NCBI GenBank assembly: GCA_045594565.1
Contig: JAZNYT010000106.1
Coordinates: forward strand, 1-5,091
Source of the DNA: RGIG6353 sp045594565
Lineage (GTDB): Bacteria; Bacillota; Clostridia; Oscillospirales; SIG627
Reading direction: 5' to 3'
Length of the DNA stretch: 5,091 nucleotides
Part shown: positions 1 through 4,991 of the stretch, in pieces
How the letters are laid out: each line of letters starts with the position of its first letter
Numbering within the stretch: position 1 is the stretch's first letter
Notes under the pieces: generated by a model
The model's input: the letters and a program-made list of their open reading frames with translations, nothing else
The model's database searches: none
Told to the model about the DNA's origin: nothing
Translations under genes and position numbers: made by a program

Positions 1-38
1 AGGGGGTGCATTTTATCAAAATTAGAGTTATTTGCCAT

Positions 39-76
39 AAAAAACAGATAGTCACAAAGTGGCTATCTGTTTTTTT
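39..76. terminator. Bidirectional intrinsic terminator
   Basis: A 12-bp stem (44-55 with 59-70, one G-U pair) surrounds a 3-base AAA loop. It is followed by seven Ts on the plus strand and by six Ts when read on the minus strand. The stop codon of the leftward membrane-protein gene (63-65) lies inside the stem, so this is that operon's terminator. The symmetry suggests it also stops a rightward gene lying just left of the window. Bases 1-38 hold no gene that can be identified. Confidence 0.85.
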
Positions 77-659
77 GTTTTATTTTTGCTCTTTCCACAA
101 GTCCGACGATTTTTCCCGAAAGTATTACTGAGAAAAGAGAGAAAATGAGTCTTTTCGGGGGTATGTAGGTAAGGGACAGTGTAAGCACCAAAAGGTCGCT
201 TATAAGGTAAACCGTTTCAATTTTCCACTTAAATCTTTTGGAGAGTGCCATAGCGAGGGCATCGTCACCCGTAGGCGCGCCTCCTGCTCTGACTGACAGT
301 CCGCAGCCTACACCGATAAACACAGCACCTATAATAGCCGCGGCAAGAGGATAGGGCGACAAATCGAAAATCGGAGCAGTCCCTTCAAGAAGCCTATATA
401 CCACCGAAAAGGTTACGGTGCCGATGGCAGAATGGAAAATAAAGCTTTTTCCGAAGGTGCGCCACCCGAGAAAATAACAAACGACGTTCATAACAAGAGA
501 GGTTATGGCAGGTGAGAGCGACAGGGTATTTTCAAGAAGAAGTGCGGCACCCAGTACACCGCCCTCGGTAACCCCCGAAAAGGAGTGTACCTCGTAAAGC
601 CCGAAGGCAAGAATAAAAGCACCTATAACGGAAAGAAGTATATTTTTTAAGCTTTTCAT
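63..659 (-). CDS. YitT/YczE-type integral membrane protein, short form
   Basis: The product is a 198-residue, very hydrophobic protein with about five to seven membrane segments (roughly residues 6-25, 31-48, 53-70, 76-93, 104-124, 150-168 and 172-190). The Gly-rich stretch GVTEGGVLGAALLL (about 29-42) and the later SVRAGGAPTGDDALAMALSK (about 123-142) resemble the two half-repeats of the YitT membrane family (DUF161), whose biochemical role is unknown. Usual YitT proteins are about 280 residues and carry a soluble C-terminal DUF2179 domain. Here the protein ends in a basic tail (ERAKIKQKNR), so that domain is absent. The start ATG overlaps the stop of the upstream hydrolase gene (ATGA at 656-659) and has only a weak AAGAAA-like ribosome site, so translation is probably coupled. 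A YczE-like assignment is the main alternative. The family call is from memory of its motifs. Confidence 0.8.
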   Translation of the reverse strand: MKSLKNILLSVIGAFILAFGLYEVHSFSGVTEGGVLGAALLLENTLSLSPAITSLVMNVVCYFLGWRTFGKSFIFHSAIGTVTFSVVYRLLEGTAPIFDLSPYPLAAAIIGAVFIGVGCGLSVRAGGAPTGDDALAMALSKRFKWKIETVYLISDLLVLTLSLTYIPPKRLIFSLFSVILSGKIVGLVERAKIKQKNR

Positions 660-1282
660 ATTTCTTGCTTGTAGAAAGCTTCAAGCCAGTATTTTTTTAT
701 CAGCTCGTGACCTGCCGCCGTGGGATGTACTCCGTCGTAAAGCCAAAAGCCCTCGGGCGCGGACTTTTCCACCTTGTCGAAAATCTCCATGAGAGGTATA
801 AATTCCACTCCGAATTTTTCTGCCAGTTCTTTTACTACTGCCGCTGCTTTTTCCACTTCCTTACGATAGATGGGATATTTTTCACCGTGTATGCTTCCCT
901 TGAGGAGGAATGGGGACATGAGAATTATTTTTGCGCATGGAAGCTCCCTTGTCAGCTCCTCAAGTAAAAGAGTATAAAGAGCCTTGAATTTTTCGGGGTC
1001 AAAGTAGCCGCGAGTGTTCGTTTCGTGGCAGGCATCGTTTACACCGATGAGAATGCTGATGCAGTCTGGTGAAAGGCCGATAAAGTCCTGAGGAGTACGT
1101 GACACGAGATTTGCCACGCCCACTCCTGATATGCCTCTGTTGTAAAATTTATATTTGCCAGGACACTCAAGACCGAGATGGGCAGAAACGAGAGTTGCAT
1201 ATCCGCTTCCTGCATAGTTGTCATCCTGACGGTTTCTTTGAGCGTCGGTAATAGAGTCTCCTTGGAAAAGAATAGTTTTCAT
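656..1282 (-). CDS. SGNH/GDSL-family hydrolase (esterase/lipase type)
   Basis: The product is a 208-residue cytoplasmic protein (no signal peptide) with all the SGNH blocks in order. Block I is FQGDSITD with nucleophile Ser10, block II is NRGISG with Gly50, block III is GVND with Asn82, and block V is DGVHPT with Asp183 and His186. The catalytic machinery therefore looks intact. Family members hydrolyse esters, often removing acetyl groups from sugars or splitting lipids; the substrate cannot be told here. Two starts are possible behind AAGGAG (minus strand, 1293-1298): ATG at 1288 (spacing 4) and ATG at 1282 (spacing 10). I chose 1282 because family members usually begin just before the GDS block. 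The open frame reaches 1339, but that start lies upstream of the predicted promoter and is unlikely. The gene is first in a two-gene operon with the YitT-type protein. Confidence 0.88.
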   Translation of the reverse strand: MKTILFQGDSITDAQRNRQDDNYAGSGYATLVSAHLGLECPGKYKFYNRGISGVGVANLVSRTPQDFIGLSPDCISILIGVNDACHETNTRGYFDPEKFKALYTLLLEELTRELPCAKIILMSPFLLKGSIHGEKYPIYRKEVEKAAAVVKELAEKFGVEFIPLMEIFDKVEKSAPEGFWLYDGVHPTAAGHELIKKYWLEAFYKQEI

Positions 1283-1310
1283 TATCATTTCTCTCCTTAT
1301 TATTTTTATT

Positions 1311-1339
1311 ATTTTAACTTGTATTACCTTAAAAATCAA
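1311..1339 (-). promoter_or_regulatory. Sigma-A-type promoter for the hydrolase/YitT operon
   Basis: On the minus strand, TTGATT (1334-1339) and TAAAAT (1311-1316) are separated by exactly 17 bases. Transcription would start near 1304, a few bases before the AAGGAG site at 1293-1298, giving a very short leader. The -35 box is only 20 bases from the -35 box of the rightward riboswitch promoter, so the two are back to back. Confidence 0.7.
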
Positions 1340-1359
1340 TGGTTTTTTTACCTAAAATG

Positions 1360-1388
1360 TTGATTTTTGATTTTTTTTGTGTTAATAT
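1360..1388 (+). promoter_or_regulatory. Extended -10 promoter for the cobalamin riboswitch transcript
   Basis: TTGATT (1360-1365), a 17-base T-rich spacer ending in TGT, then TAATAT (1383-1388) make a sigma-A-like promoter with a TGn extension. Transcription would begin near 1395, right at the first base-paired segment of the riboswitch. The sequence closely resembles the promoter at 2686-2713. Confidence 0.65.
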
Positions 1389-1396
1389 GATAAAAA

Positions 1397-1548
1397 CAGT
1401 TCATCGAAAATTTCGTTGTCGGACGGCATAGCCGTTCGGGGATAGGGAAACCGCGGTGTAATTCCGTGACAACAGCCATTGCCGTTATAGTCGGAATGCC
1501 TATCGGACTGTGACCGTATTCTCCTTGGGCAAGCGAGGGAGTAAAGTC
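1397..1548 (+). ncRNA. Cobalamin riboswitch, compact form
   Basis: The conserved cobalamin-aptamer core is present in order: AGGGAAA (1444-1450), GGTGTAATTCC (1455-1465), a degenerate GCC-rich joining segment (1474-1483), and a B12 box AGTCGGAATGCCTAT (1489-1503). Pairing supports the fold. Bases 1397-1402 pair with 1505-1510 (one G-U), and 1441-1446 pair perfectly with 1499-1504. A side hairpin forms at 1420-1427/1431-1438. Almost nothing lies between the joining segment and the B12 box, so the peripheral helices of the large class are missing and it resembles compact class-II variants. A further hairpin at 1517-1543 may be the regulatory arm that docks on the aptamer. The stretch ahead of the next gene (about 330 bases) is filled by this element, its promoter and its terminator. 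The downstream genes fit a cobalamin-uptake role. Confidence 0.85.
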
Positions 1549-1554
1549 AAATTT

Positions 1555-1575
1555 GCAGATACAGTCTGCCTTTTT
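1555..1575 (+). other. Small hairpin with short U-run in the riboswitch expression platform
   Basis: GCAGA (1555-1559) pairs with TCTGC (1565-1569) around a 5-base loop, followed by C and five Ts. It could be a weak terminator or pause site ahead of the stronger hairpin at 1580-1608. The stem is only 5 bp, so a pausing role is as likely as termination. Confidence 0.4.
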
Positions 1576-1579
1576 GTCG

Positions 1580-1608
1580 TGCTCTCTTTTTGAGAGCATT
1601 ATTTTTTT
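1580..1608 (+). terminator. Riboswitch-controlled intrinsic terminator
   Basis: TGCTCTC (1580-1586) pairs with GAGAGCA (1592-1598) around a 5-base T loop, followed by TTA and seven Ts. It ends just before the ribosome binding site of the lipoprotein gene, the usual place for a transcription-attenuating expression platform. Its 5' arm can alternatively pair with 1535-1543, which suggests an antiterminator state. Confidence 0.8.
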
Positions 1609-1616
1609 GAAAGGAT

Positions 1617-2093
1617 ATGAAAAAAATGAAAAAAATCAGCTTAATTTTAATTCTTATTTTAGCACTTATTTTAGCGTCGTGTCAGAATAGTCCGGAAACG
1701 CCCGAAGCATCCGAAACGCCTGATACAGTTACCAATATCACTGAAACAGCCGAGGACGGCATTTGGAAAAACGCTATTTATAAAGAAAATACTGAGATAG
1801 GTGAGGGAGATACCAAAATTGAGGTAGAGGTTGAGGCGGAAGGCAAGAAGGTGACCTTCACAGTCAATACCGATGCCGAAACACTTGCCGATGCCCTTCT
1901 TGAAAACTCACTTATAGAAGGTGAGGACAGCCAGTACGGAATATACATTAAATTCGTAAACGGAATCCGTGCCGATTACGATAAAGATAAAAGATACTGG
2001 GGACTATATAAGGACGGAGAATATCTTATGACAGGTGCCGATACTACACCCATCGCCGACGGCGAACACTATGAATTTGTCTACTCCAAGTAA
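1617..2093 (+). CDS. Surface lipoprotein with DUF4430-like domain, candidate cobalamin-binding protein
   Basis: The product is a 158-residue lipoprotein precursor. It has a basic n-region (MKKMKK), a Leu/Ile-rich core and a lipobox LASC with the lipidated Cys at 22. An acidic Pro/Thr/Glu-rich linker follows (about 23-47), then a compact domain (about 65-157). The domain ends with RYWGLYKDGE, a GAD (140-142) and DGEHYEFVYSK, the pattern of DUF4430. That family is related to the C-terminal beta-domain of transcobalamin and intrinsic factor, which closes over bound B12. With the riboswitch upstream and the S component overlapping downstream, a role in capturing corrinoid at the membrane face is a reasonable inference. 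The start is uncertain: AAAGG (1610-1614) sits 2 bases from ATG 1617 and 11 bases from ATG 1626, which would remove only three residues. Confidence 0.85.
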   Translation: MKKMKKISLILILILALILASCQNSPETPEASETPDTVTNITETAEDGIWKNAIYKENTEIGEGDTKIEVEVEAEGKKVTFTVNTDAETLADALLENSLIEGEDSQYGIYIKFVNGIRADYDKDKRYWGLYKDGEYLMTGADTTPIADGEHYEFVYSK

Positions 2094-2604
2094 AAAAGCA
2101 TTGAGCATAAAAGAGCTTGCCCTCTTTGCTATGCTCGGTGCTATAATGTTCACATCTAAGATCATAATGGAGTTCATTCCCAATGTACACCTTCTCGCAT
2201 CTCTCACTATGACCTATACTGTGGTATTCCGAAAGAAAGCACTTATTCCCATATACGTATTCGTATTCCTCACGGGGTTCTGGTTTGGCTTTGCTACCTG
2301 GTGGATTCCCTATCTTTACTTATGGACGGTGCTTTGGGGCGTCACAATGCTCCTTCCAAAAAGAATGCCGAAGAAATGGGCACTCATCGTTTACCCTGCA
2401 GTATGTGCACTTCACGGACTTGCCTACGGTACGCTTTATGCACCTGCCGAGGCGCTTCTTTTCGGACTTGGTTTTCGCGGAATGCTGCTCTGGATTGCCG
2501 CAGGCTTCCCTTGGGATATAGTTCAGGCGTGCGGTAATATGGTTGGAGGACTCTTGATTTTTCCTCTTTCCGAAGCTATGAAAAAGCTCACAAAAAGCCT
2601 TTAA
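2071..2604 (+). CDS. ECF transporter S component, probable cobalamin/corrinoid specificity subunit
   Basis: The product is a 177-residue integral membrane protein with about six hydrophobic segments and a short polar N-terminus followed by KELALFAMLGAIMF. This is the typical opening of an ECF S component, whose first helix with small residues packs on EcfT. Its size fits the usual 170-200 residues. S components bind a vitamin and deliver it through a shared EcfA/A'/T module; none of those genes is here, so this would be a solitary (group II) S component. The substrate is inferred from the cobalamin riboswitch and the DUF4430 lipoprotein partner. CbrT-type cobalamin S components are known, but I cannot tell whether this is one. 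I chose ATG 2071, which overlaps the lipoprotein gene by 23 bases and implies translational coupling. An ATG at 2035 lies deeper in that gene, and the extra residues do not look like S-component sequence. Confidence 0.82.
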   Translation: MNLSTPSKKALSIKELALFAMLGAIMFTSKIIMEFIPNVHLLASLTMTYTVVFRKKALIPIYVFVFLTGFWFGFATWWIPYLYLWTVLWGVTMLLPKRMPKKWALIVYPAVCALHGLAYGTLYAPAEALLFGLGFRGMLLWIAAGFPWDIVQACGNMVGGLLIFPLSEAMKKLTKSL

Positions 2605-2621
2605 GATTTAAAGGCTTTTTT
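2592..2621 (+). terminator. Intrinsic terminator of the lipoprotein/S-component operon
   Basis: A 13-bp stem (2592-2604 with 2608-2620) has a 3-base GAT loop and ends in six Ts (2616-2621). The stop codon of the S-component gene (2602-2604) is inside the stem. The A-rich left arm means it could also act on the minus strand, but no leftward gene faces it. Confidence 0.88.
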
Positions 2622-2685
2622 GTATTTCTCGCAATATATTTTGTGTTTAAAATTGTTAGAGAATGTTAATTTTTCTTAAAATATG

Positions 2686-2713
2686 TTGACTTTAGGTTTT
2701 CTTGTGCTATTAT
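2686..2713 (+). promoter_or_regulatory. Extended -10 promoter for the exported protein/peptide operon
   Basis: TTGACT (2686-2691) and TATTAT (2708-2713) are 16 bases apart, with TGC directly before the -10 box. The start would be near 2720, giving a leader of about 36 bases and then AAGGAG (2745-2750) 5 bases before the ATG. No operator or riboswitch is visible between 2622 and 2755, so strong constitutive or growth-linked expression is possible. Confidence 0.75.
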
Positions 2714-2755
2714 TATCGTGAACAAATGTTCTCAAAAAACAAATAAGGAGAAAAT

Positions 2756-4789
2756 ATGGCACATAACAAACTTTACCGTATACTTTCCCTGTCAGTAGCG
2801 CTCACATCACTTTTTGCTCTTACCGCGATTGCCGACTTTGTTGGAGATATGGGCGAGATTCTTGGACTTGAAGCAGGTGAAAGCTACGAGGCTACAGACA
2901 TCGGTATGCAAATTAACACCGATAACATTATAGATTTTGATACAGGCAATAAAAGCCTTGCGATTCTTCGAGATAAACCTATTCCTTCCGCGCCTGCGGT
3001 AACCTTTGAGGATAACACTCTTGTATGGATGGCAGACGGAGCAAAGCTTGTGCGCTACAGTATTGACCCTGAGATCAACGGTACCGGTGAGATAGCACTT
3101 GGCGGTGCAAAGACCTACACCTTTTCTCCTGCAACAGAAGCAGGTCTTTGGGCTATTTATACACCTGCAAATGACACCTATGCAGAATCTGCAAAGACTA
3201 TAGTTTACGTTCGCGGAGCGCACGTCGACCGCAAGCAGCTTGGTGAGCAATCCGATGGCTTTGTATATGGTGAAGGAAATCTTAATACCAGTCCGTCAAT
3301 TAGCTTGAAAGAAGGAAGATTACAGCGTTCCAACGCGTTCTATGGCTATCCGGGAGGAGGCGCTGTTCACGTCCCCGGCACCTACTATGATACAATTTCA
3401 TATTCGGATGTGAACACTACACGACTCAAGGCTTATGCTAATGCAAAAAAGGCATATATTGCAGATTCAAGCGAAACTAACAATCAGGCTTTACAGAAAG
3501 CGTTTGATGCCATACTTTATAACGGCAGCAGCATTGGCGTTAAGGAAATTTATTACAGCTATGTACTTACACAGAAGGAAATCATTCCCATATCAGAAGT
3601 AGTTTCTTATAAGTTTGGCTTACTCATAAGTAAGCAGAACTATTTCGACTATGCGGGCAACAAGGTCAAGTTTGTTGCATACGTTGCAGATGATAATGGT
3701 AACGTTGGCGAATACGTACAGAATCACACTTATGATTTAAGCGGTGAAGAATCGGTTATCACTATCGACTTTGCAGATAGAACAAAGTGGACACCTACTC
3801 TCCCGAAAGACGGTTATTTTGTAAGATTTGCGGTTTATCCCTATGAAGGCATAGAGGATCCTGCAAAGCTTGATATTGCATCAGGTACAAGTAATTTACA
3901 GCTCCGTTACAGATTTTATTGTGACGATAGCGGTTATGTCATTTCCGAGGCTCCTGCTGCAGACGTTAAGGGTATAAGTCTTCTCCTTGACGGCACAATC
4001 GGTGCGGTAGTTAACTTCGACTATGACCCTGCAGAAGTAAAGGCTGCAACTCTTGTGATAGAAGGCTTATCTCCCATCACAGCAACACTTGAAAACGGCA
4101 AGGGTAAGGTGGTAGTTCCTTTCTATCCCAGACTTGTGAATACTCTCAGTTACACAGGAAGTCTTGTTTGTACAAAGACTGATGATTCAGAGGGTACTGT
4201 AGCAATTGAGGATATTTCGGTTAAGTATTATATTGAATACATGCAGAAAAATTCCGAAGACTACGCTGAGTGGATCGACCTTATAGACGCTCTTGAGGTA
4301 TACTGTGACTATGCGGAGGACTACTTCAGAGAAGGGGACGCTACACTTGCCGACCTTTCACTTGAAGCCGAAGAGGCTGCTTTTGTTGCCCATAACTCCA
4401 ACCGTTCGCTTGACGGTGCTATGACAGACGTTGCATTCCATTCAACCTCTCTTGTACTTCTTGATACAATGACTATCCGTCACTACTTTGCCATCGGTGA
4501 AGCGGTGGTTCTTGATAGCATTGAGGTGGATGGTGCAAACCTGCCTGTAGAGGTAAAGGCTGAAAAGGATGCCACAAGCCGCTATGCATACGTTGACGTA
4601 GCGAGCATTTCTGCAGACAAGCTTGACGAGGAACAGATTGTTACCTTAACGCTTGGTGGAGAAACAATCACGATCAAGTTCTCTGCTATGGACTACGCAG
4701 AGCTTACTATAGAAGATGCAGATAGCAAGCTTGCAAATCTCGCAAAGGCAATCGCAAAATACGCGTATGCCGCAAGTCAGATCAAGTAA
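2756..4789 (+). CDS. Exported multidomain protein of unknown function
   Basis: The product is 677 residues with a clear signal peptide: basic residues at K5 and R8, a hydrophobic core (9-23) and an AIA-D cleavage site after Ala26. No LPxTG, SLH, choline-binding or lipobox anchor is seen, so it is probably secreted or held by a partner. Residues about 75-153 look like an Ig/FN3-type beta domain (VTFEDNTLVWMADGAKLVRY, then a strand ending IVYVRG). Residues 154-400 are beta-rich and unassigned. The C-terminal half holds two related modules: about 405-523 (GISLLLDGTIG to LIDALEVYCDYAEDYF) and about 562-677 (TSLVLLDTMTIRHYF to LAKAIAKYAYAAS). I recall similar paired modules in large exported proteins of gut Clostridia, with no known function. 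No catalytic motif is evident. It has a strong promoter and ribosome site and is followed 15 bases later by the 40-codon gene, probably in the same transcript. Confidence 0.9.
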   Translation: MAHNKLYRILSLSVALTSLFALTAIADFVGDMGEILGLEAGESYEATDIGMQINTDNIIDFDTGNKSLAILRDKPIPSAPAVTFEDNTLVWMADGAKLVRYSIDPEINGTGEIALGGAKTYTFSPATEAGLWAIYTPANDTYAESAKTIVYVRGAHVDRKQLGEQSDGFVYGEGNLNTSPSISLKEGRLQRSNAFYGYPGGGAVHVPGTYYDTISYSDVNTTRLKAYANAKKAYIADSSETNNQALQKAFDAILYNGSSIGVKEIYYSYVLTQKEIIPISEVVSYKFGLLISKQNYFDYAGNKVKFVAYVADDNGNVGEYVQNHTYDLSGEESVITIDFADRTKWTPTLPKDGYFVRFAVYPYEGIEDPAKLDIASGTSNLQLRYRFYCDDSGYVISEAPAADVKGISLLLDGTIGAVVNFDYDPAEVKAATLVIEGLSPITATLENGKGKVVVPFYPRLVNTLSYTGSLVCTKTDDSEGTVAIEDISVKYYIEYMQKNSEDYAEWIDLIDALEVYCDYAEDYFREGDATLADLSLEAEEAAFVAHNSNRSLDGAMTDVAFHSTSLVLLDTMTIRHYFAIGEAVVLDSIEVDGANLPVEVKAEKDATSRYAYVDVASISADKLDEEQIVTLTLGGETITIKFSAMDYAELTIEDADSKLANLAKAIAKYAYAASQIK

Positions 4790-4790
4790 C

Positions 4791-4796
4791 AGGAGG
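4791..4796 (+). promoter_or_regulatory. Perfect ribosome binding site of the 40-codon gene
   Basis: AGGAGG lies directly after the stop codon of the exported-protein gene and 8 bases before ATG 4805. It is the strongest ribosome site in the window and is the main reason to believe the very short gene that follows is translated. Confidence 0.85.
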
Positions 4797-4804
4797 ATGA
4801 GAAT

Positions 4805-4927
4805 ATGACAAGCGTAAAAGAAATATACGAGTCCCCCGAAATGGAAGTTATAAGCTTCGATAGCGAGGACGTAATTACAACAAGTATTATTACAGGCGAA
4901 AACGAAACCGAATTCAAGCCTTGGTAA
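4805..4927 (+). CDS. 40-residue acidic peptide, YxxP...EDVITTS type
   Basis: The product is a 40-residue peptide of unknown function. It begins MTSVKEIYESPEMEVISF, continues with DSEDVITTS and ends with a short polar tail closing in KPW. It is strongly acidic (nine Glu, two Asp, three Lys), lacks Cys, and has no signal peptide or membrane segment. I recall small proteins with a YxxPExEVI start and an EDVITTS centre recurring in Clostridia, usually left unnamed. YxxP near the N-terminus also occurs in leader peptides recognised by RiPP recognition elements, such as those of lasso peptides. That resemblance is suggestive only, because no modifying enzyme, protease or exporter gene is in the window. 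A perfect AGGAGG and close spacing behind the exported-protein gene support translation in the same operon. It could be a modified-peptide precursor, a small partner protein or a regulatory peptide. Confidence 0.75.
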   Translation: MTSVKEIYESPEMEVISFDSEDVITTSIITGENETEFKPW

Positions 4928-4936
4928 AAAAAGAGG

Positions 4937-4953
4937 AGGATTTTTAAAATCCT
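4937..4953. repeat. Palindrome, probably the broken remnant of a terminator
   Basis: AGGATTTT (4937-4944) and AAAATCCT (4946-4953) are perfect inverted repeats around a single T. The left side continues outward as A-rich AAAAAAAGAGG (4926-4936), but its complement is missing on the right, where mobile-element sequence begins. The arrangement suggests an A-rich-stem-U-rich terminator interrupted by insertion. It also contains an AGGAGG (4934-4939) with no start codon after it. Confidence 0.6.
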
Positions 4954-4991
4954 GAAATAGTCAATAGTTAGTAGACACAAAAAAGAATATT

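Noticed and set aside
1..38. Possible end of a rightward gene
   Set aside because: Two frames reach a stop within or before the terminator, but the stretch is too short to support any gene call.
665..967. Plus-strand open frame of 100 codons opposite the hydrolase
   Set aside because: It is antisense to intact SGNH catalytic blocks and has no ribosome site.
1283..1339. Longer start of the hydrolase gene at 1339
   Set aside because: It would add 19 residues (Ile/Lys-rich, not family-like) encoded upstream of, and across, the predicted promoter, and it would ignore the AAGGAG at 1293-1298.
1348..1599. Minus-strand open frame of 83 codons
   Set aside because: It lies antisense to the riboswitch and terminator, has no ribosome site, and its translation looks random.
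2035..2070. Upstream ATG for the S-component gene
   Set aside because: The extra 12 residues are encoded by the C-terminal domain of the lipoprotein in another frame, and there is no ribosome site before it.
2807..3250. Minus-strand open frame of 147 codons within the exported-protein gene
   Set aside because: It is a shadow of the signal-peptide and first-domain coding region. Its translation is Cys- and basic-rich without domain character, and there is no ribosome site.
4934..4939. Second AGGAGG after the peptide gene
   Set aside because: No start codon follows within reach. The bases are better explained as the left arm of a terminator stem.
4777..4980. Minus-strand open frame of 67 codons over the peptide gene
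   Set aside because: It crosses the IS boundary and opposes the perfect ribosome site of the 40-codon gene. It has no ribosome site of its own that I can see.
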